The position numbers and the translations under genes were made by a program. A stretch of DNA of 64,000 nt from Malaciobacter marinus (lineage in GTDB: Bacteria; Campylobacterota; Campylobacteria; Campylobacterales; Arcobacteraceae), in assembly GCF_003544855.1 (NCBI RefSeq), contig NZ_CP032101.1:1302001-1366000 (forward strand), written 5' to 3'. This document shows, in pieces, positions 26,208 through 33,364 of this stretch (within the stretch, counting starts at the first letter, position 1; each line of letters opens with the position of its first letter). Under the pieces are notes generated by a model, which saw nothing but the letters and a program-made list of their open reading frames with translations, was not told the DNA's origin and searched no databases.

Positions 26208-27121
26208 CTATTACCTCTCTTTTTAAATGTTTTTTTATTAATTAAATCAACTATCATGTCTATTTTTCTGTCATTATAATCAATACCAATTTTTTCTTGT
26301 TCTGGTGTTGCAAAAGCAGGAATTCCATTTACTTCTAAAACGATATACTCTTTTTTCTTTTTGTCATAAATAATATCAATTCCAGCAATTTCAAGATTTG
26401 TTATTTTTGCAGCTTTTTTTGCTAAATCTATTATTTGTTCATTTGGCTCTCTTTTAAAAACAGTACCTCCACTAGTAACATTTGTTCTCCAATCTTTTTT
26501 ACTTGCTTTCCTACCATAACATCCAACAAACTCGCCATTTACAATATCTACTCTATAATCTGTATTATCATAATCTATGAATTTTTCTACATAAAAATAT
26601 CTAACATTTATTTGATTCAAAAAAGGAAGTAGCATATTTAAGGCTTCTTCATTTTCAATTTTTGTAAGTCCAACTCCACCCCAACCATCAGTTGGTTTAT
26701 AAACCATCTTAGACCATTTTTTCATTATTTCTTCTAAGTGATGGGTGTCATTTCTATGACAAAGTTTATAATCTGCTGTTGATATATTGTTATTTCTTAA
26801 TAAAAAAGAAGTTTGAAACTTATCTTCTGTTAGTTCAAAAGCATCAAAGTTATTTATCATTGGAATTGCTCTATTTAATGCTTTATATAAGTACATTTGA
26901 TATTGTGTTTGTTCGCTTGCATTATATGAAAAAAACAGATCAAGTTTATCTAGCTTCAAATCTTTATATAGTATATGACCATTTTTTGCAATAGCATTTC
27001 TAAGATTAATATCTGTGATTACATCTATATCTCTTTCATTTAGTTTTTTAATCATTTTTTTTTGGATTACATCTCCACCACTATTTTGGTATAACCATAT
27101 ACCAATTTTACGCTTTGCCAT
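26204..27121 (-). CDS. RimK-like ATP-grasp ligase
   Basis: 305 residues. N-terminal pre-grasp domain (about 1-95; IGIWLYQNSGGDVIQKK), then ATP-grasp with MVYKPTDGWGGVGLTKI near 140, VRYFYVEKFIDYDNTDYRVD near 174, NVTSGGTVFKR near 215 and the metal-binding end EYIVLEVNGIPAF near 265 with E-x-N intact. RimK-type enzymes ligate amino acids, often glutamate, to a carboxylate through an acyl phosphate; the acceptor is unknown here. The gene starts 14 bases before the M20 peptidase gene ends and overlaps the next ATP-grasp gene by 4, so the four genes are translationally coupled. Confidence 0.82.
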   Translation of the reverse strand: MAKRKIGIWLYQNSGGDVIQKKMIKKLNERDIDVITDINLRNAIAKNGHILYKDLKLDKLDLFFSYNASEQTQYQMYLYKALNRAIPMINNFDAFELTEDKFQTSFLLRNNNISTADYKLCHRNDTHHLEEIMKKWSKMVYKPTDGWGGVGLTKIENEEALNMLLPFLNQINVRYFYVEKFIDYDNTDYRVDIVNGEFVGCYGRKASKKDWRTNVTSGGTVFKREPNEQIIDLAKKAAKITNLEIAGIDIIYDKKKKEYIVLEVNGIPAFATPEQEKIGIDYNDRKIDMIVDLINKKTFKKRGNR

Positions 27122-28220
27122 TATTTCTCTCCATATTTTGATAGTGTAAAAGTATTTTAGTCATTAAGTCAATTCTTTTTTTAAAACTTGATTTTAAAGC
27201 TTTTTCATTTATTGTGTGGTCATATAAACCATATGGTCCTAAACCATCAAGTGTTGTAACCTTACAACTTGAAAATATATTTGCATCGCTTACTCCACCT
27301 CTGTGTTCTGTTAAGATTTTTGTATTACTTATTATTTCTAATTGATTAATTAGTTCATGTTGTTTTTCATTTTCTTGCATTACTTCTCTTTGGATTAAAC
27401 CTTCAAGCTTAGATTTAGTTCCTTTTACATATGAAGTATTTGTTATATTTTTAAGTTCTTTTAGTACTCTTTGCTTTTCATTAATAGTTTTAAAACGAAC
27501 TTCTAATAAAAGAGTAGCTTTACTAGAGATTATATTTGCTCCAATTCCACCTTCAAACTTTCCAACATTGACTGTTGTTCCAAGCTCTAGATTTGTTAAG
27601 CTTACAAGTTTTTGTAGTTTATATGAAGCTTCAAGATTAGCATCAATGCCATTTTCATAAGAGGTACCTGCATGGGAAGCTTTTCCTTGACAAGTTATTG
27701 TAAAAGTTCCAACACCTTTTCTAGATGTTACAACTTCAAGATTTTTCCCAGCAGCTTCAAAATCAAAACATATATCATAATCTTTTGCAATTTTTGCACT
27801 AATTAACTTAGAATCATCGCTGCCTGATTCTTCATCGCTTACTAAAAAAAAGTCAATATTAAAGATTTTATTATTTTGTTTATAAATATTTCTAAGAGCT
27901 TGTAATGCAACAATATTTCCACCTTTCATATCACAAACGCCTGGACCATAAACCCACGTTTTATCCTCTTTAAAGCCTTCAAAACTATTTGGAGGAAAAA
28001 CTGTATCATTATGCCCTAAAAGTAAGATTTTAATTCCATCTTTTTTACTAGTGGTAAAAAGTGCATGATTTCCTATATGTTCTTTTTTAAAAAGTTTTGT
28101 ATTAAAACCTAGTTCTTCAAGCCAAAGTTGCATATGTGTTGTTACATTATCAACACCTTGTTTATTTTTTGTATAAGAGTTTATATCTACTATTGTTTTT
28201 AAATCATTAAAATAGTGCAT
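27108..28220 (-). CDS. M20-family metallopeptidase (glutamate carboxypeptidase-like)
   Basis: 370 residues, the co-catalytic zinc peptidase fold. Motifs in order: LLLGHNDTVFPP near 69, VCDMKGGNIVAL near 97, VSDEESGSDDS near 130 with the Glu pair, DFEAAGKNLEVVTSRKGVG near 157, SHAGTSYENG near 180 and HRGGVSDANIFSS near 318. The layout is closest to carboxypeptidase G2, which removes C-terminal glutamate. It is the first gene of a coupled operon with two ATP-grasp ligases and an M14 carboxypeptidase. Its start codon is preceded by a leader hairpin that includes the putative ribosome-binding site. Confidence 0.85.
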   Translation of the reverse strand: MHYFNDLKTIVDINSYTKNKQGVDNVTTHMQLWLEELGFNTKLFKKEHIGNHALFTTSKKDGIKILLLGHNDTVFPPNSFEGFKEDKTWVYGPGVCDMKGGNIVALQALRNIYKQNNKIFNIDFFLVSDEESGSDDSKLISAKIAKDYDICFDFEAAGKNLEVVTSRKGVGTFTITCQGKASHAGTSYENGIDANLEASYKLQKLVSLTNLELGTTVNVGKFEGGIGANIISSKATLLLEVRFKTINEKQRVLKELKNITNTSYVKGTKSKLEGLIQREVMQENEKQHELINQLEIISNTKILTEHRGGVSDANIFSSCKVTTLDGLGPYGLYDHTINEKALKSSFKKRIDLMTKILLHYQNMERNNGKA

Positions 28221-28225
28221 GCTTA

Positions 28226-28290
28226 CTTCTTATTTTTAGGATAAGAAGAATTTTAATCAAGAATAGTTACATTTTAACTACAATATTATA
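28226..28290 (-). promoter_or_regulatory. Promoter and leader hairpin of the peptidase/ATP-grasp operon
   Basis: On the minus strand a TATAAT (28290-28285) is followed by a leader of about 60 bases. Its last part folds into an 8-bp hairpin, CTTCTTAT / ATAAGAAG (28248-28241 with 28233-28226, 7-base loop), ending 5 bases before the M20 start codon. The 3' arm contains the only purine-rich sequence at ribosome-binding-site distance (AAGAAG), so the hairpin could hide it. A regulatory effect is inferred. Confidence 0.45.
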
Positions 28291-28321
28291 TTTGTATTAT
28301 TATTTGTGTGAGTTTATGTAG

Positions 28322-28349
28322 AAAAAAGCAGAGATTTCTCTGCTTTTTT
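28322..28349 (-). terminator. Intrinsic terminator of argG
   Basis: A perfect 12-bp stem (AAAAAAGCAGAG / CTCTGCTTTTTT) with a 4-base loop starts 2 bases after the argG stop on the minus strand, with T-runs on either strand. Confidence 0.85.
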
Positions 28350-28351
28350 AT

Positions 28352-29590
28352 TTATTTATTTTGAGTTTGTCCAGCTATTATAAATCTTAATGCATTTAAT
28401 TTAATAAAGCCTTCTGCATCTTTTTGATTATAAACTTCATCTTCTTCAAATGTAGAGTGAGCTTCTGAGAATAGTGATTTTTCTGATTCTCTTCCAACTA
28501 CTACAACATTTCCTTTATAAAGTTTTAGTTTTACTGTTCCTTCTACTTTTTTCTGTGTTTCATCAATTGATGCTTGAAGCATTTGTCTTTCAGGAGAGAA
28601 CCAATATCCATTATAGATAAGTTTTGCATATTTTGGCATTAATTCATCTTTTAAATGTGCTGCTTCTCTATCTAAAGTAATTGATTCAATTGCTCTATGG
28701 GCTTTTAGCATAATTGTTCCACCTGGAGTTTCATAGCAACCTCTTGCTTTCATACCAACATATCTATTCTCTACAATATCAATTCTTCCAATACCATGTT
28801 TATTTCCATAGTCATTTAGTTTTTTTAGAAGTGTTGCAGGTGATAACTCCTCACCATTAATTGCATATGGATCTCCATTTTTGTATGAGATTGTAATATA
28901 TTCAGCTTCATTTGGAGCCTCTTCTAAAGAGTTTGTCCATAACCACATATTTTCATCTGGTTGTTTTGCTGGATCTTCTAAAACTAATCCCTCATATGAA
29001 ATATGTAAAAGATTCGCATCCATTGAATATGGACTTACAGCAGGATTTCCATTTTCATCAAAATGCTTTTTATCAATATTAATTCCATTTTTTTTAGCAT
29101 AAGCTAAAAGTTTTTCTCTTGAATTTAAATCCCATTCTCTCCAAGGTGCAATTACTGTAATTTCTGAATTAAGTCCTAAATAACCAAGCTCAAATCTTAC
29201 TTGATCATTTCCTTTTCCAGTTGCACCATGAGAAACAGCATCTGCACCCATTTTTTCTGCAATTTCAATCTGTTTTTTAGAAATCAAAGGTCTTGCAATA
29301 GATGTTCCTAATAGGTATTCACCCTCATATATTGCATTTGCTCTAAACATTGGAAATACATAATCTTTTACAAACTCTTCTTTTATATCTAAAATAAAAA
29401 TATTTTCTGGTTTAATTCCCATATCTAAAGCTTTTTGTCTTGCAGGTTCTACTTCTTCTCCTTGACCTAAGTCAGCAGTAAAAGTAATAACTTCTGCATT
29501 GTATTCATCTTGAAGCCACTTTAAAATGATTGACGTGTCTAAACCTCCACTGTAAGCTAAAACAACTTTTTTTACTTCTTTTTTATTCAT
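28352..29590 (-). CDS. argG: Argininosuccinate synthase
   Basis: 412 residues, full length. It joins citrulline and aspartate with ATP, the step before ArgH in arginine synthesis. The N-type ATP pyrophosphatase loop is [12 protein letters not shown] at residues 12-23, followed by [13 protein letters not shown] near 38, [18 protein letters not shown] near 118 and [19 protein letters not shown] near 270. Divergent from the S4-domain gene, as I recall it being in C. jejuni. argF, an earlier step of the pathway, lies at 46.6 kb. Confidence 0.96.
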   Translation of the reverse strand: MNKKEVKKVVLAYSGGLDTSIILKWLQDEYNAEVITFTADLGQGEEVEPARQKALDMGIKPENIFILDIKEEFVKDYVFPMFRANAIYEGEYLLGTSIARPLISKKQIEIAEKMGADAVSHGATGKGNDQVRFELGYLGLNSEITVIAPWREWDLNSREKLLAYAKKNGINIDKKHFDENGNPAVSPYSMDANLLHISYEGLVLEDPAKQPDENMWLWTNSLEEAPNEAEYITISYKNGDPYAINGEELSPATLLKKLNDYGNKHGIGRIDIVENRYVGMKARGCYETPGGTIMLKAHRAIESITLDREAAHLKDELMPKYAKLIYNGYWFSPERQMLQASIDETQKKVEGTVKLKLYKGNVVVVGRESEKSLFSEAHSTFEEDEVYNQKDAEGFIKLNALRFIIAGQTQNK

Positions 29591-29644
29591 AACGTCTCCA
29601 TAAAATATAAATGTTAATTTGGATATATTTTATCTAAAATTAGC

Positions 29645-29650
29645 TATAAT
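29645..29650 (+). promoter_or_regulatory. -10 box TATAAT of the S4-domain gene, placed for a leaderless mRNA
   Basis: TATAAT ends 7 bases before the ATG at 29658. The start of transcription should be at the start codon. This also argues against the longer reading frame that opens at 29619, because its start would lie upstream of the promoter. Confidence 0.6.
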
Positions 29651-29657
29651 CCCTATT

Positions 29658-29915
29658 ATGAGATGTGATAAATTTTTAAATGCAGTAAATATAACAAAAA
29701 GAAGAGCAGTTGCCGAAGATATGCTAGCTTGTAAGGTAGTATATATAAATGATGTAGCTGCTAAAAAAGCCAAAGAAGTAAAAGTTGGAGATATTATAGA
29801 AATAAAATATCTTGAAAGAAGTGATAAATTTAAGGTCTTACAAATTCCTACTACAAAATCAACTCCAAAATCTAAAATGGATGAATACGTAGAAAAACTA
29901 AGTGATGAAGGATAG
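29658..29915 (+). CDS. S4-domain RNA-binding protein (RqcP/Hsp15-like)
   Basis: Start taken at ATG 29658 (MRCDKFLNAVNITKRRAVAE), the normal beginning of the S4 fold, giving 85 residues. An upstream ATG at 29619 would lie before the promoter. The S4 motif covers residues 1-60 (RAVAEDMLACKVVYINDVAA, then KEVKVGDIIEI). Small proteins of this kind bind stalled large ribosomal subunits (Hsp15, RqcP). First gene of the run trpD, tsaE, lptB; the gap to trpD is 2 bases. Confidence 0.85.
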   Translation: MRCDKFLNAVNITKRRAVAEDMLACKVVYINDVAAKKAKEVKVGDIIEIKYLERSDKFKVLQIPTTKSTPKSKMDEYVEKLSDEG

Positions 29916-29917
29916 CA

Positions 29918-30901
29918 ATGTTTAATGTAGCAAAATTGAAGTTTGATGATATATTTGAAAATAGGTTGCTTGAAGATGAAGTACGTGATTATTTAATAGA
30001 ACTTTATGAAAGAGGGGAAACAGTTGAAGAAATAGCAGGTGCAGTAAGTGCTATGAGAGATCACTTGATTGCTTTACCTGCAAATAAAGCTTTGCGCGAA
30101 AAAGCTATTGATATAGTTGGAACAGGTGGAGATAAAAGTTTTAGTTTTAATATTTCAAGTACGACATCAATTCTTTTATGTGCAAGCGGTTCTTATGTAG
30201 CAAAACATGGTAATAGAAGTGTTACAAGTAAATCAGGAAGTTCAGATATGCTAGAGGCTTTAGGGTTTAACTTAGATTTGAGTTTAGAAGATAGTGCAAA
30301 GATGTTTGAAGATACAGGTTTTGTTTTTATGCATGCAGCAAATCATCACCCAGCTATGAAATATGTTACACCAATTAGAAAATCAATTAATCATAGAACA
30401 ATTTTTAATTTAATAGGTCCTTTATCTAATCCTGCTTTTGTAAAAAAACAATTACTTGGTGTGTTTCCTAAAGAGTTAATTGGGAAAATTACAGAGGCTT
30501 TAAACATATTAGAAACACAAAAAGCAATGGTAGTTAGCTCAAATGATGGAATGGATGAAATATCAATTTCTGATATAAGTTTTGCAAATTTACTTGAAAA
30601 TAAAAAAATTAGTGAATTTATAATTGATCCTCAAGAATTAGGTTTTAATCTTGCACCAAAAGAATCGATTGTTGGAGGAGATGCAAAGGAAAATGCAGTT
30701 ATTACAAAAGGTATTTTATCAAATGAAATAAAAGATTCAAGACTTGATATTGTTTTATTAAATTCAGCCGCAGCTTTAATTATAGATGATAAAGCAAGAG
30801 ATATGAAAGAAGGAATTGAAATAGCAAGAAGTACTATTGAAAGTGGTAAAGCAAAAGAAAAATTAGAGCAATTAATTAAAGTATCAAATGCTTTAGCATA
30901 A
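29918..30901 (+). CDS. trpD: Anthranilate phosphoribosyltransferase
   Basis: 327 residues. It joins anthranilate and PRPP, the second step of tryptophan synthesis from chorismate. Motifs: DIVGTGGDKSFSFNIS near 67, the PRPP-binding KHGNRSVTSKSGSSDMLEAL near 93, and HPAMKYVTPIRKSINHRTIF near 145 followed by NLIGPLSNP. It is placed in a run of unrelated housekeeping genes, 2 bases after the S4 gene and 9 before tsaE, away from any other trp gene, so tryptophan genes are dispersed in this genome. Confidence 0.94.
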   Translation: MFNVAKLKFDDIFENRLLEDEVRDYLIELYERGETVEEIAGAVSAMRDHLIALPANKALREKAIDIVGTGGDKSFSFNISSTTSILLCASGSYVAKHGNRSVTSKSGSSDMLEALGFNLDLSLEDSAKMFEDTGFVFMHAANHHPAMKYVTPIRKSINHRTIFNLIGPLSNPAFVKKQLLGVFPKELIGKITEALNILETQKAMVVSSNDGMDEISISDISFANLLENKKISEFIIDPQELGFNLAPKESIVGGDAKENAVITKGILSNEIKDSRLDIVLLNSAAALIIDDKARDMKEGIEIARSTIESGKAKEKLEQLIKVSNALA

Positions 30902-30910
30902 GGGAAAAAC

Positions 30911-31330
30911 TTGCAAGAAAAACTAGATTTAAATTTAGAACAATTAGAAAAAATAGTAGAACTAGTAGATAAATATATTAAACAAAAGGGTGATTGTGTT
31001 ATTTTATTGCAAGGTGATTTAGCTAGTGGAAAAACAACATTAGTAAAAAACTATGTAAAAAGTAAATCAATTGAAGATGTGGTTACTTCTCCCACATTTT
31101 CTATTCAAACTATTTACTCAAATAATATTTATCACTATGATGTATATAATAAAGGTTTAGAAGAGTTTATATCTTTGGGACTTTTAGAGGAGTTTGAAAA
31201 AGAAGGAATTCATTTTGTAGAGTGGGGCGATGAAAGACTTGAAGAGTTACTTCATTCATATGGTTTTAATGTAATTACCATAAAAATAGAGAAAAAAGAG
31301 AATAAAAGGCAATATACAATAAATGCATAA
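30911..31330 (+). CDS. tsaE: tRNA threonylcarbamoyladenosine biosynthesis ATPase TsaE
   Basis: 139 residues. It is the ATPase that works with TsaB and TsaD to form t6A37 in tRNAs reading ANN codons. Start is TTG at 30911 with AAGGGA upstream. Motifs: LLQGDLASGKTTLVKNYV (Walker A, near 34), VTSPTFSIQTIYSNNIYHYD near 58 and FVEWGDERLEELL near 102. It overlaps lptB by 8 bases. Confidence 0.92.
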   Translation: MQEKLDLNLEQLEKIVELVDKYIKQKGDCVILLQGDLASGKTTLVKNYVKSKSIEDVVTSPTFSIQTIYSNNIYHYDVYNKGLEEFISLGLLEEFEKEGIHFVEWGDERLEELLHSYGFNVITIKIEKKENKRQYTINA

Positions 31331-32045
31331 ACTACAAATAAAAGATATAACAAAAAAAATAAAAAAAACACAAATATTACATGGTATTTCATTAGATATT
31401 AAAAGTGGTGAGATAGTAGGTTTATTAGGACCAAATGGTGCAGGAAAAACTACAACTTTTTATACTGTATGTGGTCTTGTTAAACCAACAAGTGGAGAAG
31501 TTTTTTTTGATGGGATGAATATTACAAATCTTCCTTTACATGAAAGAGCTTTAAAAGGAATAGGTTATTTACCTCAAGAATCTTCTATTTTTAAAGATTT
31601 AAGTGTAGAAGATAATCTTTTTTTAGCCGCTGAAGTTGTAACAAGTGATAAAAGTGAACAACATAAAAGAGTTGAAGAACTACTTGAAGTTTTTAATATT
31701 GAACCAATTAGAAAAAGAAAAGGTATCTCTTTATCAGGGGGAGAAAGAAGAAGAACTGAAATTGCAAGAGCACTTGTTTCTAAACCAAAATTTTTGCTTT
31801 TAGATGAACCTTTTGCTGGAGTTGATCCAATTGCTGTTAAAGATATTCAAGAGATTATTCATCAACTTACATTAATAGGAATTGGAGTTTTAATAACTGA
31901 TCACAATGTAAGAGAGACATTACATATCTGTCATAGAGCATATGTAATGAAAAGTGGTAGTTTATTAGCTTCTGGTAAAAGTGAAGATATAAAAAGTGAT
32001 GGAAGTGTTAGACAACACTACTTAGGAGAAGATTTTAACTTCTAA
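31323..32045 (+). CDS. lptB: LPS export ABC transporter ATP-binding protein LptB
   Basis: 240 residues, cytoplasmic ATPase of the LptB2FG complex that extracts lipopolysaccharide from the inner membrane. Walker A GLLGPNGAGKTTTFYTVCG (near 34), Q-loop YLPQESSIFKDLSVEDNL, signature SLSGGERRRTEIARALVS (near 138), Walker B FLLLDEPFAGVDPIAV, and switch His in LITDHNVRETL. It starts inside the end of tsaE. In many Campylobacterota rpoN follows this gene; here the next gene is a convergent regulator. Confidence 0.93.
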   Translation: MHKLQIKDITKKIKKTQILHGISLDIKSGEIVGLLGPNGAGKTTTFYTVCGLVKPTSGEVFFDGMNITNLPLHERALKGIGYLPQESSIFKDLSVEDNLFLAAEVVTSDKSEQHKRVEELLEVFNIEPIRKRKGISLSGGERRRTEIARALVSKPKFLLLDEPFAGVDPIAVKDIQEIIHQLTLIGIGVLITDHNVRETLHICHRAYVMKSGSLLASGKSEDIKSDGSVRQHYLGEDFNF

Positions 32046-32052
32046 GTAGTGT
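32015..32052. terminator. Inverted repeat across the convergent ends of lptB and the GGDEF regulator
   Basis: ACACTACTTAG (32015-32025) and its exact complement (32042-32052) form an 11-bp stem around a 16-base loop that spans both stop codons. It lacks a clear T-run, so its role as a two-way terminator is only likely. Confidence 0.45.
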
Positions 32053-33364
32053 AAGAAACAACTCTATTTCTTCCTTCTTTTTTTGCTTTATACAATGCAA
32101 TATCTGCTTTTTTTATAAACTCTTCTTCAATATCACCTTCAAAAAGTGTAGTTACTCCAAAACTAGCTGTTATCTGTTTTGGGATTTTTTTTGATTTAAA
32201 CTCTTGTATTGCAATTCTTATCTTTTCAGCTACTTTCATAGCCCCATCAATATTTGTTTCAGGAAGTAAAACTAAAAATTCTTCTCCTCCCCACCTAACA
32301 ACAGTATCATGCTCTCTTACACTTCTTGTTACAACTTCAGCTATAAATTTTAAGACTTCATCTCCCATATTATGGCCAAATTCATCATTGAATTTTTTAA
32401 AATTATCTATATCAAAAAGAATTAAAGATAAATCATTTTGATATCTTTTATCTCTTCTTATCTCTTTCCCAAAAATTTCATGAAACTTTTGTCTATTAAA
32501 AAGTCCTGTTAGCAAATCATGACTTGCTTGATACTCTAAAAGATTTGATTTCTCTTTTAGTTCTGTAATATCAGTTAATGAAATAACAAAGTGTTGTCCT
32601 TGTTCATAATCATCAATATTAACAGTAAATACTCTATCTTTACCATCTTTATTAGTTATTTTTACTACTCTATCAACTTCATTTAAATTTTGTAAATACT
32701 CAATCCAATTTTTATCACTATTTTTTAAAGTTTCAAGACTAAAAAAACCTCTTTCATTCTTAAATAATTTTGATACACATGATACATTATTTAGAAATTC
32801 CTCTAATGAATTAGTTCCAAAAAATTCTAAAAATTTCTTATTTACATTTGTAATTATATTTGAACTATTAACAAATATTATATTATCTTGAGCATCCAAA
32901 ATTGATTTTATTTTTTGTATTCCTTCTTCAACTTTTTCTTCCAAAGATAAGTTTACTTCTTCTAATTGTTTTCTTAAAAAGACTGGTTCAACAGCTTTTA
33001 TCATACTTTCTATTAATTGATATAAGTCTATAGGTTTCATAGCATATGCACTAACACCCACATCAATTGCTTTTTTCAAAAAGTTTGGATCATTATGTGC
33101 ACTTGTAATAACAATTGGTATTGCTGGATTTATTTGTTTTATTTGTGCACACATTTCTAAGCCACCCATTTTAGGCATATTTATATCTGTAACAATTAAA
33201 TCAACATCTAGATGTTCATTGAATTTTTCTAATCCTTCTTTCCCATCAGCTGCAATTATTATCTCTTTTACTATTGCTTTAATTGTTTTTCCCGTAAATT
33301 CTCTTACATCATTTTCATCTTCAACATATAAAACTTTTATATTTTTTAATATTTCTTTATTCAT
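32042..33364 (-). CDS. Response regulator with PAS and GGDEF domains (diguanylate cyclase)
   Basis: 440 residues. Receiver (about 8-125) with VLYVEDENDVREF, LIVTDINMPKMGG and AYAMKPIDLYQ; a coiled linker; a PAS-like region (about 155-265; IIFVNSSNIITNVNKKFLEF); and a GGDEF domain (about 280-440) with FDIDNFKKFNDEFGHNMGDE and active signature RWGGEEFLVLLPETN. Phosphorylation should control c-di-GMP synthesis. Its start overlaps the end of the GGDEF-EAL gene by 8 bases, suggesting that the synthesising and degrading proteins are made together. Confidence 0.9.
   Translation of the reverse strand: MNKEILKNIKVLYVEDENDVREFTGKTIKAIVKEIIIAADGKEGLEKFNEHLDVDLIVTDINMPKMGGLEMCAQIKQINPAIPIVITSAHNDPNFLKKAIDVGVSAYAMKPIDLYQLIESMIKAVEPVFLRKQLEEVNLSLEEKVEEGIQKIKSILDAQDNIIFVNSSNIITNVNKKFLEFFGTNSLEEFLNNVSCVSKLFKNERGFFSLETLKNSDKNWIEYLQNLNEVDRVVKITNKDGKDRVFTVNIDDYEQGQHFVISLTDITELKEKSNLLEYQASHDLLTGLFNRQKFHEIFGKEIRRDKRYQNDLSLILFDIDNFKKFNDEFGHNMGDEVLKFIAEVVTRSVREHDTVVRWGGEEFLVLLPETNIDGAMKVAEKIRIAIQEFKSKKIPKQITASFGVTTLFEGDIEEEFIKKADIALYKAKKEGRNRVVSYTT

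Noticed and set aside
22122-28220. Ribosomal peptide (RiPP) cluster with ATP-grasp maturases
   Set aside because: No short precursor gene, leader-peptide motif or export gene is found in or beside the operon.
29619-29657. N-terminal extension of the S4-domain protein
   Set aside because: It lies upstream of or across the TATAAT promoter and adds residues outside the S4 fold.
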